64,000 bases of DNA from Haloprofundus salinisoli. GTDB lineage: Archaea; Halobacteriota; Halobacteria; Halobacteriales; Haloferacaceae. Of the stretch, positions 42,677 through 51,575 are shown in pieces. The position numbers and the translations under genes are program-made. Below the pieces are notes generated by a model. That model had not been told where the DNA came from. It searched no databases and saw nothing but the letters and a program-made list of their open reading frames with translations. The DNA lies in assembly GCF_020097815.1 (NCBI RefSeq), contig NZ_CP083663.1, forward strand, positions 992,001-1,056,000, in the 5' to 3' direction. The stretch's first letter is position 1, and every line of letters begins with the position of its first letter.

Positions 42677-43915
42677 ATGGCAGGCGATTCGGAGACGGGC
42701 GTCGGTTCGGAGGCCGACGCGGGTTCGGAGGCCGACGGCACGGCCACCCCGTCGTGGCCGGAGCAACCCAGTACCGACTACGGGTTTCTGAAGCGGGCGC
42801 TCGCGGAAGCCGACGCGGACGCGTTCGTCCACGTCGGCGACCGTTTCGACGACGATATGCGGTATCTCACGCGCTTTTCGGGACCGGACCGCGACTACGC
42901 GTTCGTCTTCGTCGGCGACGCGGGAGGCGACACCGCGACCCTCTGTGCACCCGCACTCTTCGAAGAACAAGCAGAGCGCGAGTTCCCCGGCGACGTCGTG
43001 CGGATGGAGAGCGTCGGCGACCCGGCGGGCGAACGCGCCCGCGGCGTCCTCGACGACCCGCTCGGTGGCGACGGAACCCTACTCGTTCCGCAGGGAATTC
43101 CCCACGACGCCGCGCTCTATCTCGAACGCGCGGGCTACGAACTGCAGTCGACGAGCGCCGTCGCCGACGCGCGGGCGGTGAAAACCGAGGCTGAACTCGA
43201 CTGCCTCCGCCGCGTCCAGCGGGCGACGGCCCGCGGGATGGCGCGGGCGGAGACGATTCTCGCGGAGGCGACGCCCGAGGGCGACGAACTCCTCTGGGAC
43301 GGCGCGCCGCTGTCGACGGAGCGCCTGCGCCGACAGGTGAACGCGACGCTCGCCGCCTCCGGCGTCGGCGACGCGGGCAACACGGTCATCGGCGCGGGAC
43401 CGTCGTGCGCGGACCTGCACTTCACCGGGACCGACGACATCGCGCCGGGGGAGACGGTGCTCTTGGACATCTCGCCGCGCGGCCCGCACGGCTACTACGG
43501 CGACCTGACGCGGACGTTCGTCGTCGACGGCGACGGCGGGTGGGAGCGCCGCGCGTACGTTGCCGTCGAAGCCGCACAACGGGCCGCGTTCGGCGAACTC
43601 GACGCGGGGGCGGGTGTCGCCGCGAGTACGGTCCACGAGGAAGCGGCCGCCGAGGTCGCCGCCTACGGCTTCTCGGTCGGCGCGGAACCCGGCTTCACCC
43701 ACGGCACCGGCCACGGCGTGGGCGTGAGCCTCCACGAAGCACCGTCGTTGCGGGCGGACGAACCGCTGGAGGCGGGGATGGTCGTCACGGTAGAACCGGG
43801 CGTCTACGACTCGTCGCAGGGCGGCGTCCGCATCGAGGATTTGGTCGTCGTGACCGAGGACGGCTACGAGGTGCTCGCCGAGTATCCGACGGGTATCGTC
43901 CCGCAGACCCGCTAA
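42677..43915 (+). CDS. M24-family Xaa-Pro peptidase
   Basis: The 412-aa protein has an N-terminal creatinase-like domain and a C-terminal pita-bread metallopeptidase domain. Metal ligands can be seen in LDISPRGPHGYYGDLTRTF (two Asp), FTHGTGHGVG (His), VEPGVYD (Glu) and GGVRIEDLVVV (Glu). It would remove N-terminal residues before proline in the cytoplasm. The first 35 residues are an acidic, Gly/Ser-rich extension. It is directly coupled to the helicase upstream; a functional link is not evident. Confidence 0.9.
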   Translation: MAGDSETGVGSEADAGSEADGTATPSWPEQPSTDYGFLKRALAEADADAFVHVGDRFDDDMRYLTRFSGPDRDYAFVFVGDAGGDTATLCAPALFEEQAEREFPGDVVRMESVGDPAGERARGVLDDPLGGDGTLLVPQGIPHDAALYLERAGYELQSTSAVADARAVKTEAELDCLRRVQRATARGMARAETILAEATPEGDELLWDGAPLSTERLRRQVNATLAASGVGDAGNTVIGAGPSCADLHFTGTDDIAPGETVLLDISPRGPHGYYGDLTRTFVVDGDGGWERRAYVAVEAAQRAAFGELDAGAGVAASTVHEEAAAEVAAYGFSVGAEPGFTHGTGHGVGVSLHEAPSLRADEPLEAGMVVTVEPGVYDSSQGGVRIEDLVVVTEDGYEVLAEYPTGIVPQTR

Positions 43916-43916
43916 T

Positions 43917-44177
43917 CTACTCCTGCTTTTCGTCTGGTTCGTTCTTCTCGGGCGTCTTGACCGCAGAGCCGACGACTCTCTCGGCGGCTTTCCCGGGGAT
44001 GTCGTCGGGCGTCGTGACGTAGCGCGGGACGAGCACCATCGCCGCGGCGACGGCGAGGAGCCCGACGCCGAACAGCGCCTCGCCGTTCGCCAGCTGTTCT
44101 AGGCCGTAAATCGCCACGGGGATGGCGAAGACGAGCGTCACCGCCAGTCCGATGGTGTCCAGTATTCCGAGCGCCAT
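43917..44177 (-). CDS. 86-aa membrane protein
   Basis: The protein has two hydrophobic segments (GLAVTLVFAIPVAIYGLEQL and LFGVGLLAVAAAMVLVP) and a hydrophilic, mixed-charge C-terminus of about 35 residues. I recall it as a DUF7533-type haloarchaeal protein; function is unknown. Its stop lies two bases from the stop of the convergent M24 gene, and it is divergent from riboflavin synthase. Confidence 0.68.
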   Translation of the reverse strand: MALGILDTIGLAVTLVFAIPVAIYGLEQLANGEALFGVGLLAVAAAMVLVPRYVTTPDDIPGKAAERVVGSAVKTPEKNEPDEKQE

Positions 44178-44318
44178 TGGCGCGAGTATCCGGCGAAGAG
44201 AGAAAAATGCGACGAGTGCGGTGAGCGCGGTGAGCGCGACGGGCCCGCAGCGAGGGCGCGAGGCGGCGTACCGGGGTCGAACACAACGCTTTCACACCGT
44301 TGCCGCCAACTCGGGAGC

Positions 44319-44927
44319 ATGTTTACCGGAATCGTCGAGCGGACCGGCGAAGTAACGGCAGTCGAAGACGCCGGGGGCGGGCGTCGTCTCCGCATCAGCG
44401 CGCCGGGGTTCGACGACTTGCACCACGGCCAGTCCATCAGCGTCAGCGGCGTCTGTCTCACCGTCGAGGAGTTCGAGAACGCGGGCGACGACGCGTGGTT
44501 CTCGGTGTTTCTCGCCGCGGAGACGGTCGACAAGACGTATCTGGGCGAGGTCGTGGAGGGCGACGCCGTGAACCTCGAACGCGCGCTCGCCGCGGACGGG
44601 CGGTTCGACGGCCACGTGGTGCAGGGCCACGTCGACGCGACGACCGAGGTGACCGCGATAGAGCAGGTGGGCGACGACTGGCGCTTCGAGTTCTCGATGC
44701 CCGAGGGCTTGGGGCGGTACGTCGTCTCGAAGGGGTCGATTACGTTGGATGGAATTAGTCTGACCGTGGCGGAGCGGACGTCCGAGACGGTGGCGGTGGC
44801 GATTATTCCGACGACGTACGATTTGACGACGCTCTCGGAGAAGTCCGTCGGAGATTCGGTTCACGTCGAGGTGGACGTGGTGGCGAAGTACGTGGAGAAC
44901 ATGCTGGAGGGGTATCAGCTGGAGTAA
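44319..44927 (+). CDS. ribE: Riboflavin synthase (bacterial-type alpha subunit)
   Basis: The 202-aa enzyme carries the family start MFTGIVERTGEV and two homologous beta-barrel halves. The first has SISVSGVCLTV and GHVVQGHVDATTEV, and the second has SITLDGISLTV and the C-terminal VVAKYVENML. It dismutates two 6,7-dimethyl-8-ribityllumazine molecules to riboflavin. Many archaea use an unrelated lumazine-synthase-like enzyme instead; haloarchaea have this bacterial type. There is no visible FMN riboswitch upstream, and no other rib gene is adjacent. Confidence 0.94.
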   Translation: MFTGIVERTGEVTAVEDAGGGRRLRISAPGFDDLHHGQSISVSGVCLTVEEFENAGDDAWFSVFLAAETVDKTYLGEVVEGDAVNLERALAADGRFDGHVVQGHVDATTEVTAIEQVGDDWRFEFSMPEGLGRYVVSKGSITLDGISLTVAERTSETVAVAIIPTTYDLTTLSEKSVGDSVHVEVDVVAKYVENMLEGYQLE

Positions 44928-45020
44928 CTCCAGAAAAGCATGCGAGAAGGAGCGTTGCGTGGGCTCGCGTTCGAGTATCAGGCCAGAAACCGTAACCCCA
45001 CGACGCACAGTTTATCTCGC

Positions 45021-45491
45021 ATGTCGGACTCCGAACTTACGCGCCGAACCGTACTGCGAACGACGGCTGGAGTCGCCGTCGCGTCCACTGGGCTCGCGAC
45101 GCTCACCGGCTCCGCCGCCGCCCACTTCCCGCGGGAACTCGCCGTCGATATCAGGCCCGGAAGCGAGAGGAACGCCATCAATCCTCGAAACCAGGGACGG
45201 GTGATTGTCGCTGTCCTCCAGACGGACGCGTTCGACCCGACGGAAGCGGAGGTACGCTATCGCTTCGGCGCGCCGGACGTCGTCGCCGATGGCGGGGGTA
45301 CAGAACCTGTTTCACATCGCACTCAAGATGTCGACGGCGATGGCCGCGGCGACCTCGTCCTCCAGTTCCCGACCGCCGAGACCGGCTTCGAAGGTGACGA
45401 ATCCGAAGGAGAGCTCCGTTGGGACCGCGACGAGAGCCGCGAACACGGCCTCTCGGGACGAGATACGGTCGTACTCGTCGGCCGGAGTTGA
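45021..45491 (+). CDS. Tat-secreted small beta protein
   Basis: The 156-aa protein has a twin-arginine signal (RRTVLRTTAGVAVASTG, cleavage probably after SAAA). The mature part VDIRPGSERNAINPRNQGRV and DVDGDGRGDLVLQFPTAETG resembles a domain repeated in secreted bacterial proteins, with an EF-hand-like calcium loop DVDGDGRGD. It lacks a membrane anchor, so it should be released or surface-associated. The ATG at 45021 is chosen from the Tat signal; the open frame starts 27 codons earlier. Function is unknown. Confidence 0.75.
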   Translation: MSDSELTRRTVLRTTAGVAVASTGLATLTGSAAAHFPRELAVDIRPGSERNAINPRNQGRVIVAVLQTDAFDPTEAEVRYRFGAPDVVADGGGTEPVSHRTQDVDGDGRGDLVLQFPTAETGFEGDESEGELRWDRDESREHGLSGRDTVVLVGRS

Positions 45492-45574
45492 ATTTCGGTT
45501 CTCAGCAAACCCTCAGTAGTCACGGGAAGATTTTCAGCGAAACAGCTCCTCGTATCAGGTATCTCGACGGCTGC

Positions 45575-47080
45575 CTACAACCCGTACAGATCCTCGAACT
45601 TCTCGGTCACGTACTCCGAGAAGTACTCCGCCGTCAACGGCTCGCCCGTCGCCTCCACAATCAGTTCGTCCGTCGGATACCGCTTGCCGTGTCCGTGGAC
45701 GTTCTCGGTGAGCCAGTCCCAAAGCGGCGCGAAGTCGCCCTCTCGAATCATCCCGTCGACGTCGTCGAACTCCTCGCGGATGGTCGCGTCCAACTGCGCG
45801 GCGAACACACTACCGATGGTGTAGTTCTGGAACGATGCGAACCAGCTCGACCAGTGGATATCCTGCAGACAGCCTTCGGCGTCGTTGTCGGGGCGGATGC
45901 CGAGATACTCCTCGAACGTGTCGCCCCAGACTTGGGGCACGTCTTCGACGTCGATTTCTCCAGCGACGAGCTGGCGCTCGATTTCGAACCGGAGGATGAT
46001 GTGCAGGTGGTAGGTCGCCTCGTCGGCCTCCACTCGGATGCGGTTGTCCGGTTTGATGCGGTTGGCGGCGGCGTAGGCGCTCTCGGCGGTCACGTCGTCG
46101 GCGTCGGGCAGGTGCGATTTGACCTCGGGGAGGAAAAAGTCCCAGAACGCCCGCGTCCGGCCGACGTGGTTCTCCCAGTACCGGGATTGGGACTCGTGAA
46201 TCCCGCTGCTGACCGACTCGCCGAGCGGCGTCGCGTACTTTTCGTCCGGCAGACCGAGTTGATAGGAGGCGTGGCCGAACTCGTGGATAGTCGCCATCAG
46301 CGCGTCCAGCGGGTCGTCGTCGTGGTAGCGCGTCGTCACGCGGGCGTCGAACTGCGTGCCGAAGGTGAACGGGTGCGCGGAGGTGTCGAGGCGGCCGCGT
46401 TCCTCGGGGTAGCCGAAGGCGTCGAGCGCCGCCTCAGAGAGCGCCTGCTGGGCGTCGTCGGGGTACGCGCTCGTGAACGGTGTCGGGAGGTCGTCGCCGT
46501 TCTCCCGGACGTTTTCGATGAGCGGAATCAGCGTCTCGCGGAGGTCGTCGAACACTTCCTCGACTTTCGACAGCGGGAGATGCGGCTCGCGGTCCTCGAA
46601 CATCACCTCGAAGGGGTCGCGGTCGGGGTCGATGTGTTCGGCGCGCTCGCGGTGGAGGTCCAAAAGGCGCTGGAGATGCGGCGCGAACGCGTCGAAGTCG
46701 TCGTTCTCTTTGGCGTCCTGCCACGCCTCGTGCGCCTCGGCCTGGGCTTTCGTGAGCTCCTCGACGAGGTCGCTCGGGACGTACGCGGCGCGTTCGTGCT
46801 GGCGTCGAATCTCGCGGACCACGGCCGTTTGGTCGTCGGAGAGGTCCGATTCGTCTACGGCGTCGAGCGCCTCTACGAGGTCGTCGCTCGTCAGGAGGTC
46901 GTGGTGAACCGCCGAGAGCGCGGACTGCTGTTCGGCGCGGGCGGGTGCACCGCCCTTGGGCATCATCACGTGCTGGTCCCACATGAGGTAGCCGGAGGCG
47001 TGGTCGACGTTCGAGATGCGCTTGTACTGGGCGAGAAGGTCGTCGTACGCCTCGGTCGTCGTCTCGTGAGTCGATGACAT
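45575..47080 (-). CDS. M32-family metallocarboxypeptidase, copy 1
   Basis: The 501-aa protein is a thermostable-type M32 carboxypeptidase (Taq/Pfu carboxypeptidase family). The zinc motif is ATIHEFGHASYQLGLP (HExxH), with a downstream Glu in GIHESQSRYWENHVGR; FDARVTTRY and IRVEADEATYHLHIILRFEIER are further family signatures. These enzymes trim C-terminal residues from peptides in the cytoplasm. The ATG at 47080 matches family N-termini and removes an upstream basic stretch. It is a tandem paralogue of the next gene. Confidence 0.93.
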   Translation of the reverse strand: MSSTHETTTEAYDDLLAQYKRISNVDHASGYLMWDQHVMMPKGGAPARAEQQSALSAVHHDLLTSDDLVEALDAVDESDLSDDQTAVVREIRRQHERAAYVPSDLVEELTKAQAEAHEAWQDAKENDDFDAFAPHLQRLLDLHRERAEHIDPDRDPFEVMFEDREPHLPLSKVEEVFDDLRETLIPLIENVRENGDDLPTPFTSAYPDDAQQALSEAALDAFGYPEERGRLDTSAHPFTFGTQFDARVTTRYHDDDPLDALMATIHEFGHASYQLGLPDEKYATPLGESVSSGIHESQSRYWENHVGRTRAFWDFFLPEVKSHLPDADDVTAESAYAAANRIKPDNRIRVEADEATYHLHIILRFEIERQLVAGEIDVEDVPQVWGDTFEEYLGIRPDNDAEGCLQDIHWSSWFASFQNYTIGSVFAAQLDATIREEFDDVDGMIREGDFAPLWDWLTENVHGHGKRYPTDELIVEATGEPLTAEYFSEYVTEKFEDLYGL

Positions 47081-47530
47081 GGCTCGTGGTTGTCCGGGGA
47101 GCGTATGAACGTCCGGGCACCGGCAGTTCGCGTTTTTCCGAATAGATGGATGAGGACTGTAGCGGGGCGTTTCGTCACGTTCGGCTAGTCGAGAGACAGA
47201 CGCCTGCTGCCGAGTCACAATGAGATGACCGCACCGCCACCGCCTGCCTCAGCCCTCCCCAGCCTCGTCGAGCGCATAAACGTGCCCGACTCCCTCGCAC
47301 ATTTGTCAGGCGGACAGAGCCGCCCTCTGGCGCGCGCCGGAGCGCCGGTTCATCGGCGCGAAAAACGTGCGAGGGACGACTGAGCGAGCGCTGTAGTGCG
47401 AGCGAAGGAGTCGGTTGGGGAGGATGAGGCATCTCGGTGCGCCCAGCTACCGTGCGGTAGTCGGTAAACCGAATCAAGTTCACTAACGAAAAACCGAATC
47501 CGATGAAAGAAAACAGCCGACTTAGACGAC
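47081..47530. repeat. 450-base gene-free region with a long imperfect palindrome
   Basis: TCCCTCGCAC (47291-47300) and GTGCGAGGGA (47367-47376) are perfect ten-base inverted arms. Between them GGCGG/CCGCC (47309-47313, 47320-47324) and CGCGCCG/CGGCGCG (47333-47339, 47354-47360) form inner stems, giving a three-way-junction shape. Symmetry continues outside as related CCCTCCCCAGCC (from about 47252) and its inverted counterpart near 47420-47433. The copy-2 peptidase 3' end and the 20-base repeat at 47446-47465 lie to the right. No protein-coding frame is convincing. Confidence 0.55.
47446..47465. repeat. 20-base repeat with palindromic core, copy 2
   Basis: This is an exact reverse-complement match of the 20 bases at 7129-7148 (core CTACCGTGCGGTAG). 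On the minus strand it follows the stop of M32 copy 2 by 65 bases. Both copies therefore lie downstream of a gene in the same orientation. Confidence 0.55.
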
Positions 47531-49057
47531 CTACGCCGAATCGAGGTCGTACAGTTCGCCGTACTTCTTGGTGACGTAGTCGAGGAAGTAGTCGGCGACG
47601 AAGTTCTCGCCCGTCGCCTCCACGACGAGGTCGTTCGTCTCGTAGCGCTGGCCGTGGCTGTGGACGTTCTCGGTGAGCCACTCGTGGAGGTCGTCGAACT
47701 CGCCGTCTCGAATCTGGCCTTCGAGGTCGTCGATGGTCTCCTCAGCTGTTGCAAAGAGCTGTGCGGCCATCACGCTGCCGAGCGAGTACGTCGGGAAGTA
47801 GCCGAAGTTGCCGTGGCTCCAGTGGATGTCCTGCAGGCAGCCCTCCGAGTCGGTGTCGGGCCGAACGCCGAGATACTCCTCGTACTTGTCGTTCCACACC
47901 TCGGGTACCTCGTCGACCTCGATCTCGCCGGAGATGAGCAGTCGTTCGATCTCGAAGCGGACGATGATGTGCATGTGGTAGGTGAGCTCGTCCGCCTCGA
48001 CGCGGATCAGGTTGTTCTCGAACACCTGGTTCGCCGCCTCGTAGGCCTCCTCGACGGTGACGTCCTCGGACTGCGGGAAGTGGTCCTTGAACGTCGGGAG
48101 GAACCGCTCCCAGAACGCCTTCGAGCGCCCGACGTGGTTCTCCCACAGCCGCGACTGCGACTCGTGGACCGAGAGGTCCCGCGGCTGGCCGAGCGGCGTG
48201 CCGTACTGCTCGTCCGGCAGGCCGTGGGTGTACGTCGCGTGGCCGAACTCGTGGATGGTCGAAAAGACTGCCCCGAGCGGGTCGGACTCGTCGAAGCGCG
48301 TCGTCACGCGGGCGTCGAACGTCGTTCCGGTCGAGAACGGGTGCGGCGCGATGTCGATGCGGCCGCGCTCCCACGGGTAGCCCAGCGTGTCGAGAGTCGC
48401 CCGCGAGAGTTCCATCTGCTCGTCCTCGTCGAACGTGCCCGCGAAGGCGTCGGTCGCGAGGTCGGTTTCGGACTCGCGAATCTCCTCGATTATCGGGACG
48501 AGCGTCTCGCGAACCTCGTCGAGAATCTCCTCGGCCTGTTCGAGCGGGAGGTACGGCTCGAACTCTGCAAAGAGCACCTCGTAGGGGTCCTTGTCGGGGT
48601 CGATATGCTCGGCGTACTCGCGCTTGAGTTCGACGTGTCGCTCCAGAAGCGGCGCGAACTTCGAGAAGTCGTCTTCGGCTTTCGCTTCCTTCCAGGCGGG
48701 TAGCGCCTCCGAGGAGGTTTCCGAGATCTCTTGGACGAGTTCGGTCGGGACGCGAGCGGCGCGCTCGAACTCGCGGCGGACCTCGCGGACGACCGCCGCC
48801 TGCTCGTCGGAGAGCTCCTCGCCCTCCAGTTCTTCGAGCAGTTCGCCGATGCCGTCTTCGACGAGCAGTTCGTGGCTGATCGCCGACAGCGTCGAGAGCT
48901 GCTGGGAGCGCGCGGGCGTCCCCTCGTCGGGCATCATCACCTGCTGGTCCCAGCCGAGCACGCCCGCCGCGTTCTGGACGTTCGAGATTCGCTTGACTTT
49001 CTGGACGAGTTCGCCGTACGCGTCCGGCGCAGAGTCGGTGGAGGCTTCGGTTGCCAT
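47531..49057 (-). CDS. M32-family metallocarboxypeptidase, copy 2
   Basis: The 508-aa paralogue has STIHEFGHATYTHGLP (HExxH), SVHESQSRLWENHVGR, FDARVTTRFDES and IRVEADELTYHMHIIVRFEIER. It aligns with copy 1 from end to end, so the pair arose by tandem duplication, but divergence is substantial and the copies are 450 bases apart with separate promoters. GTTTAATTAG (minus strand, 49080-49090) lies about 27 bases before the ATG at 49057. Different peptide specificities are likely. Confidence 0.93.
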   Translation of the reverse strand: MATEASTDSAPDAYGELVQKVKRISNVQNAAGVLGWDQQVMMPDEGTPARSQQLSTLSAISHELLVEDGIGELLEELEGEELSDEQAAVVREVRREFERAARVPTELVQEISETSSEALPAWKEAKAEDDFSKFAPLLERHVELKREYAEHIDPDKDPYEVLFAEFEPYLPLEQAEEILDEVRETLVPIIEEIRESETDLATDAFAGTFDEDEQMELSRATLDTLGYPWERGRIDIAPHPFSTGTTFDARVTTRFDESDPLGAVFSTIHEFGHATYTHGLPDEQYGTPLGQPRDLSVHESQSRLWENHVGRSKAFWERFLPTFKDHFPQSEDVTVEEAYEAANQVFENNLIRVEADELTYHMHIIVRFEIERLLISGEIEVDEVPEVWNDKYEEYLGVRPDTDSEGCLQDIHWSHGNFGYFPTYSLGSVMAAQLFATAEETIDDLEGQIRDGEFDDLHEWLTENVHSHGQRYETNDLVVEATGENFVADYFLDYVTKKYGELYDLDSA

Positions 49058-49288
49058 CGTCAACCCTTTCGAATCGATACTAATTAAACGGATGTTTCCG
49101 GTCGTCGGGGCCGGCTTTCGCTCGGCGAGCAGGTGCAACAGTAGCGAGTGTTCCCGCGTCGTCGGCGGTGGCGGGAGAGGCGGCCCATGACGTTCAAGCA
49201 GCGTCTGCGTCACTTGCAGTGGCCGCCAAATCGGCAGCAGATGACCATATAGCCCTCGCAGTCGCCTCTCCGCTGGGGGAGTGAGACG

Positions 49289-50683
49289 ATGGCGACGAAA
49301 CCACCGAGAGACGAACCGGACTACGAAACACTACAGCGGGGGGTCCACGGCGAGGTACTCCGACCCGGAGACGAGGGGTACGACGAGGCCCGGTCGGTCT
49401 GGAACGCGATGATCGACCGAAAGCCGGCCGTCGTCGTCCGGCCCAGCGGAGCGGCCGACGTAATCACGGCGGTCGGGTTCGCCCGCGACCGCGACCTCGA
49501 TCTCGCCGTCAAGGGCGGCGGACACAGCGTGGCGGGGAGCGCGGTCTGTGACGACGGACTCGTCATCGACCTCTCTTCGATGTCGTCGATTCGAGTTGAC
49601 CCGGCGTCGCGGACCGCCCGCGTCGGACCAGGCGCGACGATGGCCGACCTTGACCACGAGACGCAGGCGCTCGGCCTCGCCACGCCCGGCGGCGTCATCT
49701 CGACGACCGGGGTCGCCGGAGTCACGCTCGGCGGCGGGATGGGCTGGCTCAGCCGCAAGTACGGCCTGAGCGTCGACAACCTCCGGTCGGTCGACCTCGT
49801 CACCGCCGACGGCGAGTCGGTGCGCGCCAGCGAGGAGGAGAACCCCGAGCTCTTCTGGGCGGTCCGCGGCGGGAGCGGTAACTTCGGTGTCGTCACCTCC
49901 TTCGAGTTCGACCTCCACGAGGTCGGCCCCGAGGTTCTCTTCGGACCGATGGTCTATCTTTACGAGGACGCACCCGACGTGCTCGCGCACTACGAGAGAT
50001 TCGCCCTAGATGCGCCGCGCGAGTGCAGCGTGTGGCTGAACAGCGTGACGGCGCCGCCGCTCCCGTTCCTTCCCGTGGACGTACACGGAACCACGGTGGT
50101 GATACTGCTGGTCTTTTACGCCGGCGACCTCAAAGCGGGCGAAGCGGCGCTCGAACCGCTCCGCGAGTACGGCGACCCGATCGTAGACGCCGTCGCACCG
50201 ATGCCCTACGCGGAGGCCCAGTGCAGTTTCGACGACCTCTACGCGGCGGGCGCTCGAAACTACTGGAAGGCGGCCAACTTCACGGGGCTCACCGAGCACA
50301 CGATAGACGTCATGCTCGAGTACGCCGAGCGCTTCCCGACGCCGCAGTCGGAGATCCTCGTCCATCAGGTCGGCGGGGCGGTCAACGACGTCGCGTCGGA
50401 CGCGACCGCCTACCCGCACCGAGACGCCGAGTTCGTCGTGAACGTCGCCGCTCGGTGGGAGGACCCGTCGCGGGACGACGAGTGCGTCGCGTGGGTGCGA
50501 GCGTGTCACGGCGCACTCGCCGAGGGGGCGACCGGCGGAACGTACGTGAACTTCGAGGGCGACCGCGAGGGCCGCGAACGCAACGCCTACGGCGGGAACT
50601 ACGACCGCCTCGTCGAAGTGAAAACCGAGTACGACCCGGAGAACGTCTTCCGGTCGACGCAGAACGTGAAGCCGGCGGACTAG
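49289..50683 (+). CDS. FAD-linked oxidase (BBE/6-hydroxynicotine oxidase-like)
   Basis: The 464-aa flavoenzyme has the PCMH-type FAD domain (VVVRPSGAADVITAVGFARD, VKGGGHSVAG with the His that bonds FAD, and TLGGGMGWLSRKYGLSVDNL) and a C-terminal BBE motif (GGTYVNFEGDRE, NAYGGNYDRLVEVKTEYDP). The Cys of bicovalent members is absent from the GGGMGWL region, so single covalent or non-covalent FAD is expected. It oxidises alcohol or amine groups with oxygen; the substrate is unknown. Start context GGGGGAGTGAG suggests a short leader with Shine-Dalgarno, following a CATATAG box near 49240. Confidence 0.88.
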   Translation: MATKPPRDEPDYETLQRGVHGEVLRPGDEGYDEARSVWNAMIDRKPAVVVRPSGAADVITAVGFARDRDLDLAVKGGGHSVAGSAVCDDGLVIDLSSMSSIRVDPASRTARVGPGATMADLDHETQALGLATPGGVISTTGVAGVTLGGGMGWLSRKYGLSVDNLRSVDLVTADGESVRASEEENPELFWAVRGGSGNFGVVTSFEFDLHEVGPEVLFGPMVYLYEDAPDVLAHYERFALDAPRECSVWLNSVTAPPLPFLPVDVHGTTVVILLVFYAGDLKAGEAALEPLREYGDPIVDAVAPMPYAEAQCSFDDLYAAGARNYWKAANFTGLTEHTIDVMLEYAERFPTPQSEILVHQVGGAVNDVASDATAYPHRDAEFVVNVAARWEDPSRDDECVAWVRACHGALAEGATGGTYVNFEGDREGRERNAYGGNYDRLVEVKTEYDPENVFRSTQNVKPAD

Positions 50684-50804
50684 AAGCGTACGCGACGCGG
50701 GCAGGTGCAGTTGCGTAACCGCAGACCTCGTCGCACCCGTCAGACCACGTTCACTTTCACTCCGTCTGGCTCGAATTGATGACGCTCGTCTGAGACGATG
50801 GTGT

Positions 50805-51548
50805 ATGTTCGAAGCAGTCGTGAGCGCCGACACGCTCTCGAAGACGCTCGACCCGATCGGCGTGCTCGTCGACGAGTGCAAGATTCGACTCGACGAGGAC
50901 GGCCTCCGCATCTCGGCGATGGACCCCGCGACGGTCGGCGTGGTCGAACTCCACCTCGAAGCGAGCGCGTTCGAGTCCTACGAGGCCGACAGTGGCGTCG
51001 TCGGCGTCGACGTCGAACGTCTCGACGGCGTAGTCGGGATGGCCGACGCGGACCAACTCGTCCACCTCGAACTCGACGCGGAGACGCGACAGCTCCTGAT
51101 TCGAATCGGCGGACTGGAGTACACGCTCGCGCTCGTCGACCCCAACGCTGTTCGACAGGAACCGGACCTCGACTCGATGGAGTTACCCGCCAGTGCCGTC
51201 GTTGAGGGTCGACAGTTCGGGCGAGCGATACGGGCCGCGGAGATGGTCTCGAACCACGTCGCCGTCGGCGTCGACGAGTCCAAGGAACAGCTGTACATTG
51301 ACGCCGAGGGCGACGTCGACACCGTCCACTACGAACTGACTTCCGAGGACCTCGTCGGCCTCCGACCCGGTCCGGCTCACTCGCTGTTCTCGCTCGACTA
51401 TCTCGCCGACATGAACCGCGTCGTCCCCGGCGACGCGGCGGTGACGCTCGAACTCGGCGAGGAGTTCCCGATGCGCCTCAGCTACGAGTTCGCCGAGGGG
51501 AACGGTGCGATGCTGTACTTCCTCGCGCCGCGGATACAGAGTCGGTGA
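50805..51548 (+). CDS. pcn: DNA polymerase sliding clamp (PCNA)
   Basis: The 247-aa protein is archaeal PCNA, the trimeric ring that tethers polymerases and repair enzymes to DNA. The two-fold repeat is seen in LSKTLDPIGVLVDECKIRLD with GLRISAMDPATVGVVELHL, and later GRQFGRAIRAAEMVSNHVAV. The interdomain loop is LDSMELPASA and the C-terminus FLAPRIQSR is conserved. The surface is acidic even on the outer face, as known for halophilic PCNA. It is a stand-alone gene between the FAD oxidase and a convergent M20 peptidase. Confidence 0.96.
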   Translation: MFEAVVSADTLSKTLDPIGVLVDECKIRLDEDGLRISAMDPATVGVVELHLEASAFESYEADSGVVGVDVERLDGVVGMADADQLVHLELDAETRQLLIRIGGLEYTLALVDPNAVRQEPDLDSMELPASAVVEGRQFGRAIRAAEMVSNHVAVGVDESKEQLYIDAEGDVDTVHYELTSEDLVGLRPGPAHSLFSLDYLADMNRVVPGDAAVTLELGEEFPMRLSYEFAEGNGAMLYFLAPRIQSR

Positions 51549-51575
51549 GCGTTCCGGGGGTTCGTCACGTTACCC

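Noticed and set aside
40916-42970. A 684-codon open frame antisense to the UvrD-type helicase
   Set aside because: It spans two plus-strand genes with clear motifs and has no family resemblance itself.
45419-47077. A 552-codon plus-strand frame opposite M32 copy 1
   Set aside because: Shadow composition, starting inside another gene; the minus strand has a full M32 zinc site.
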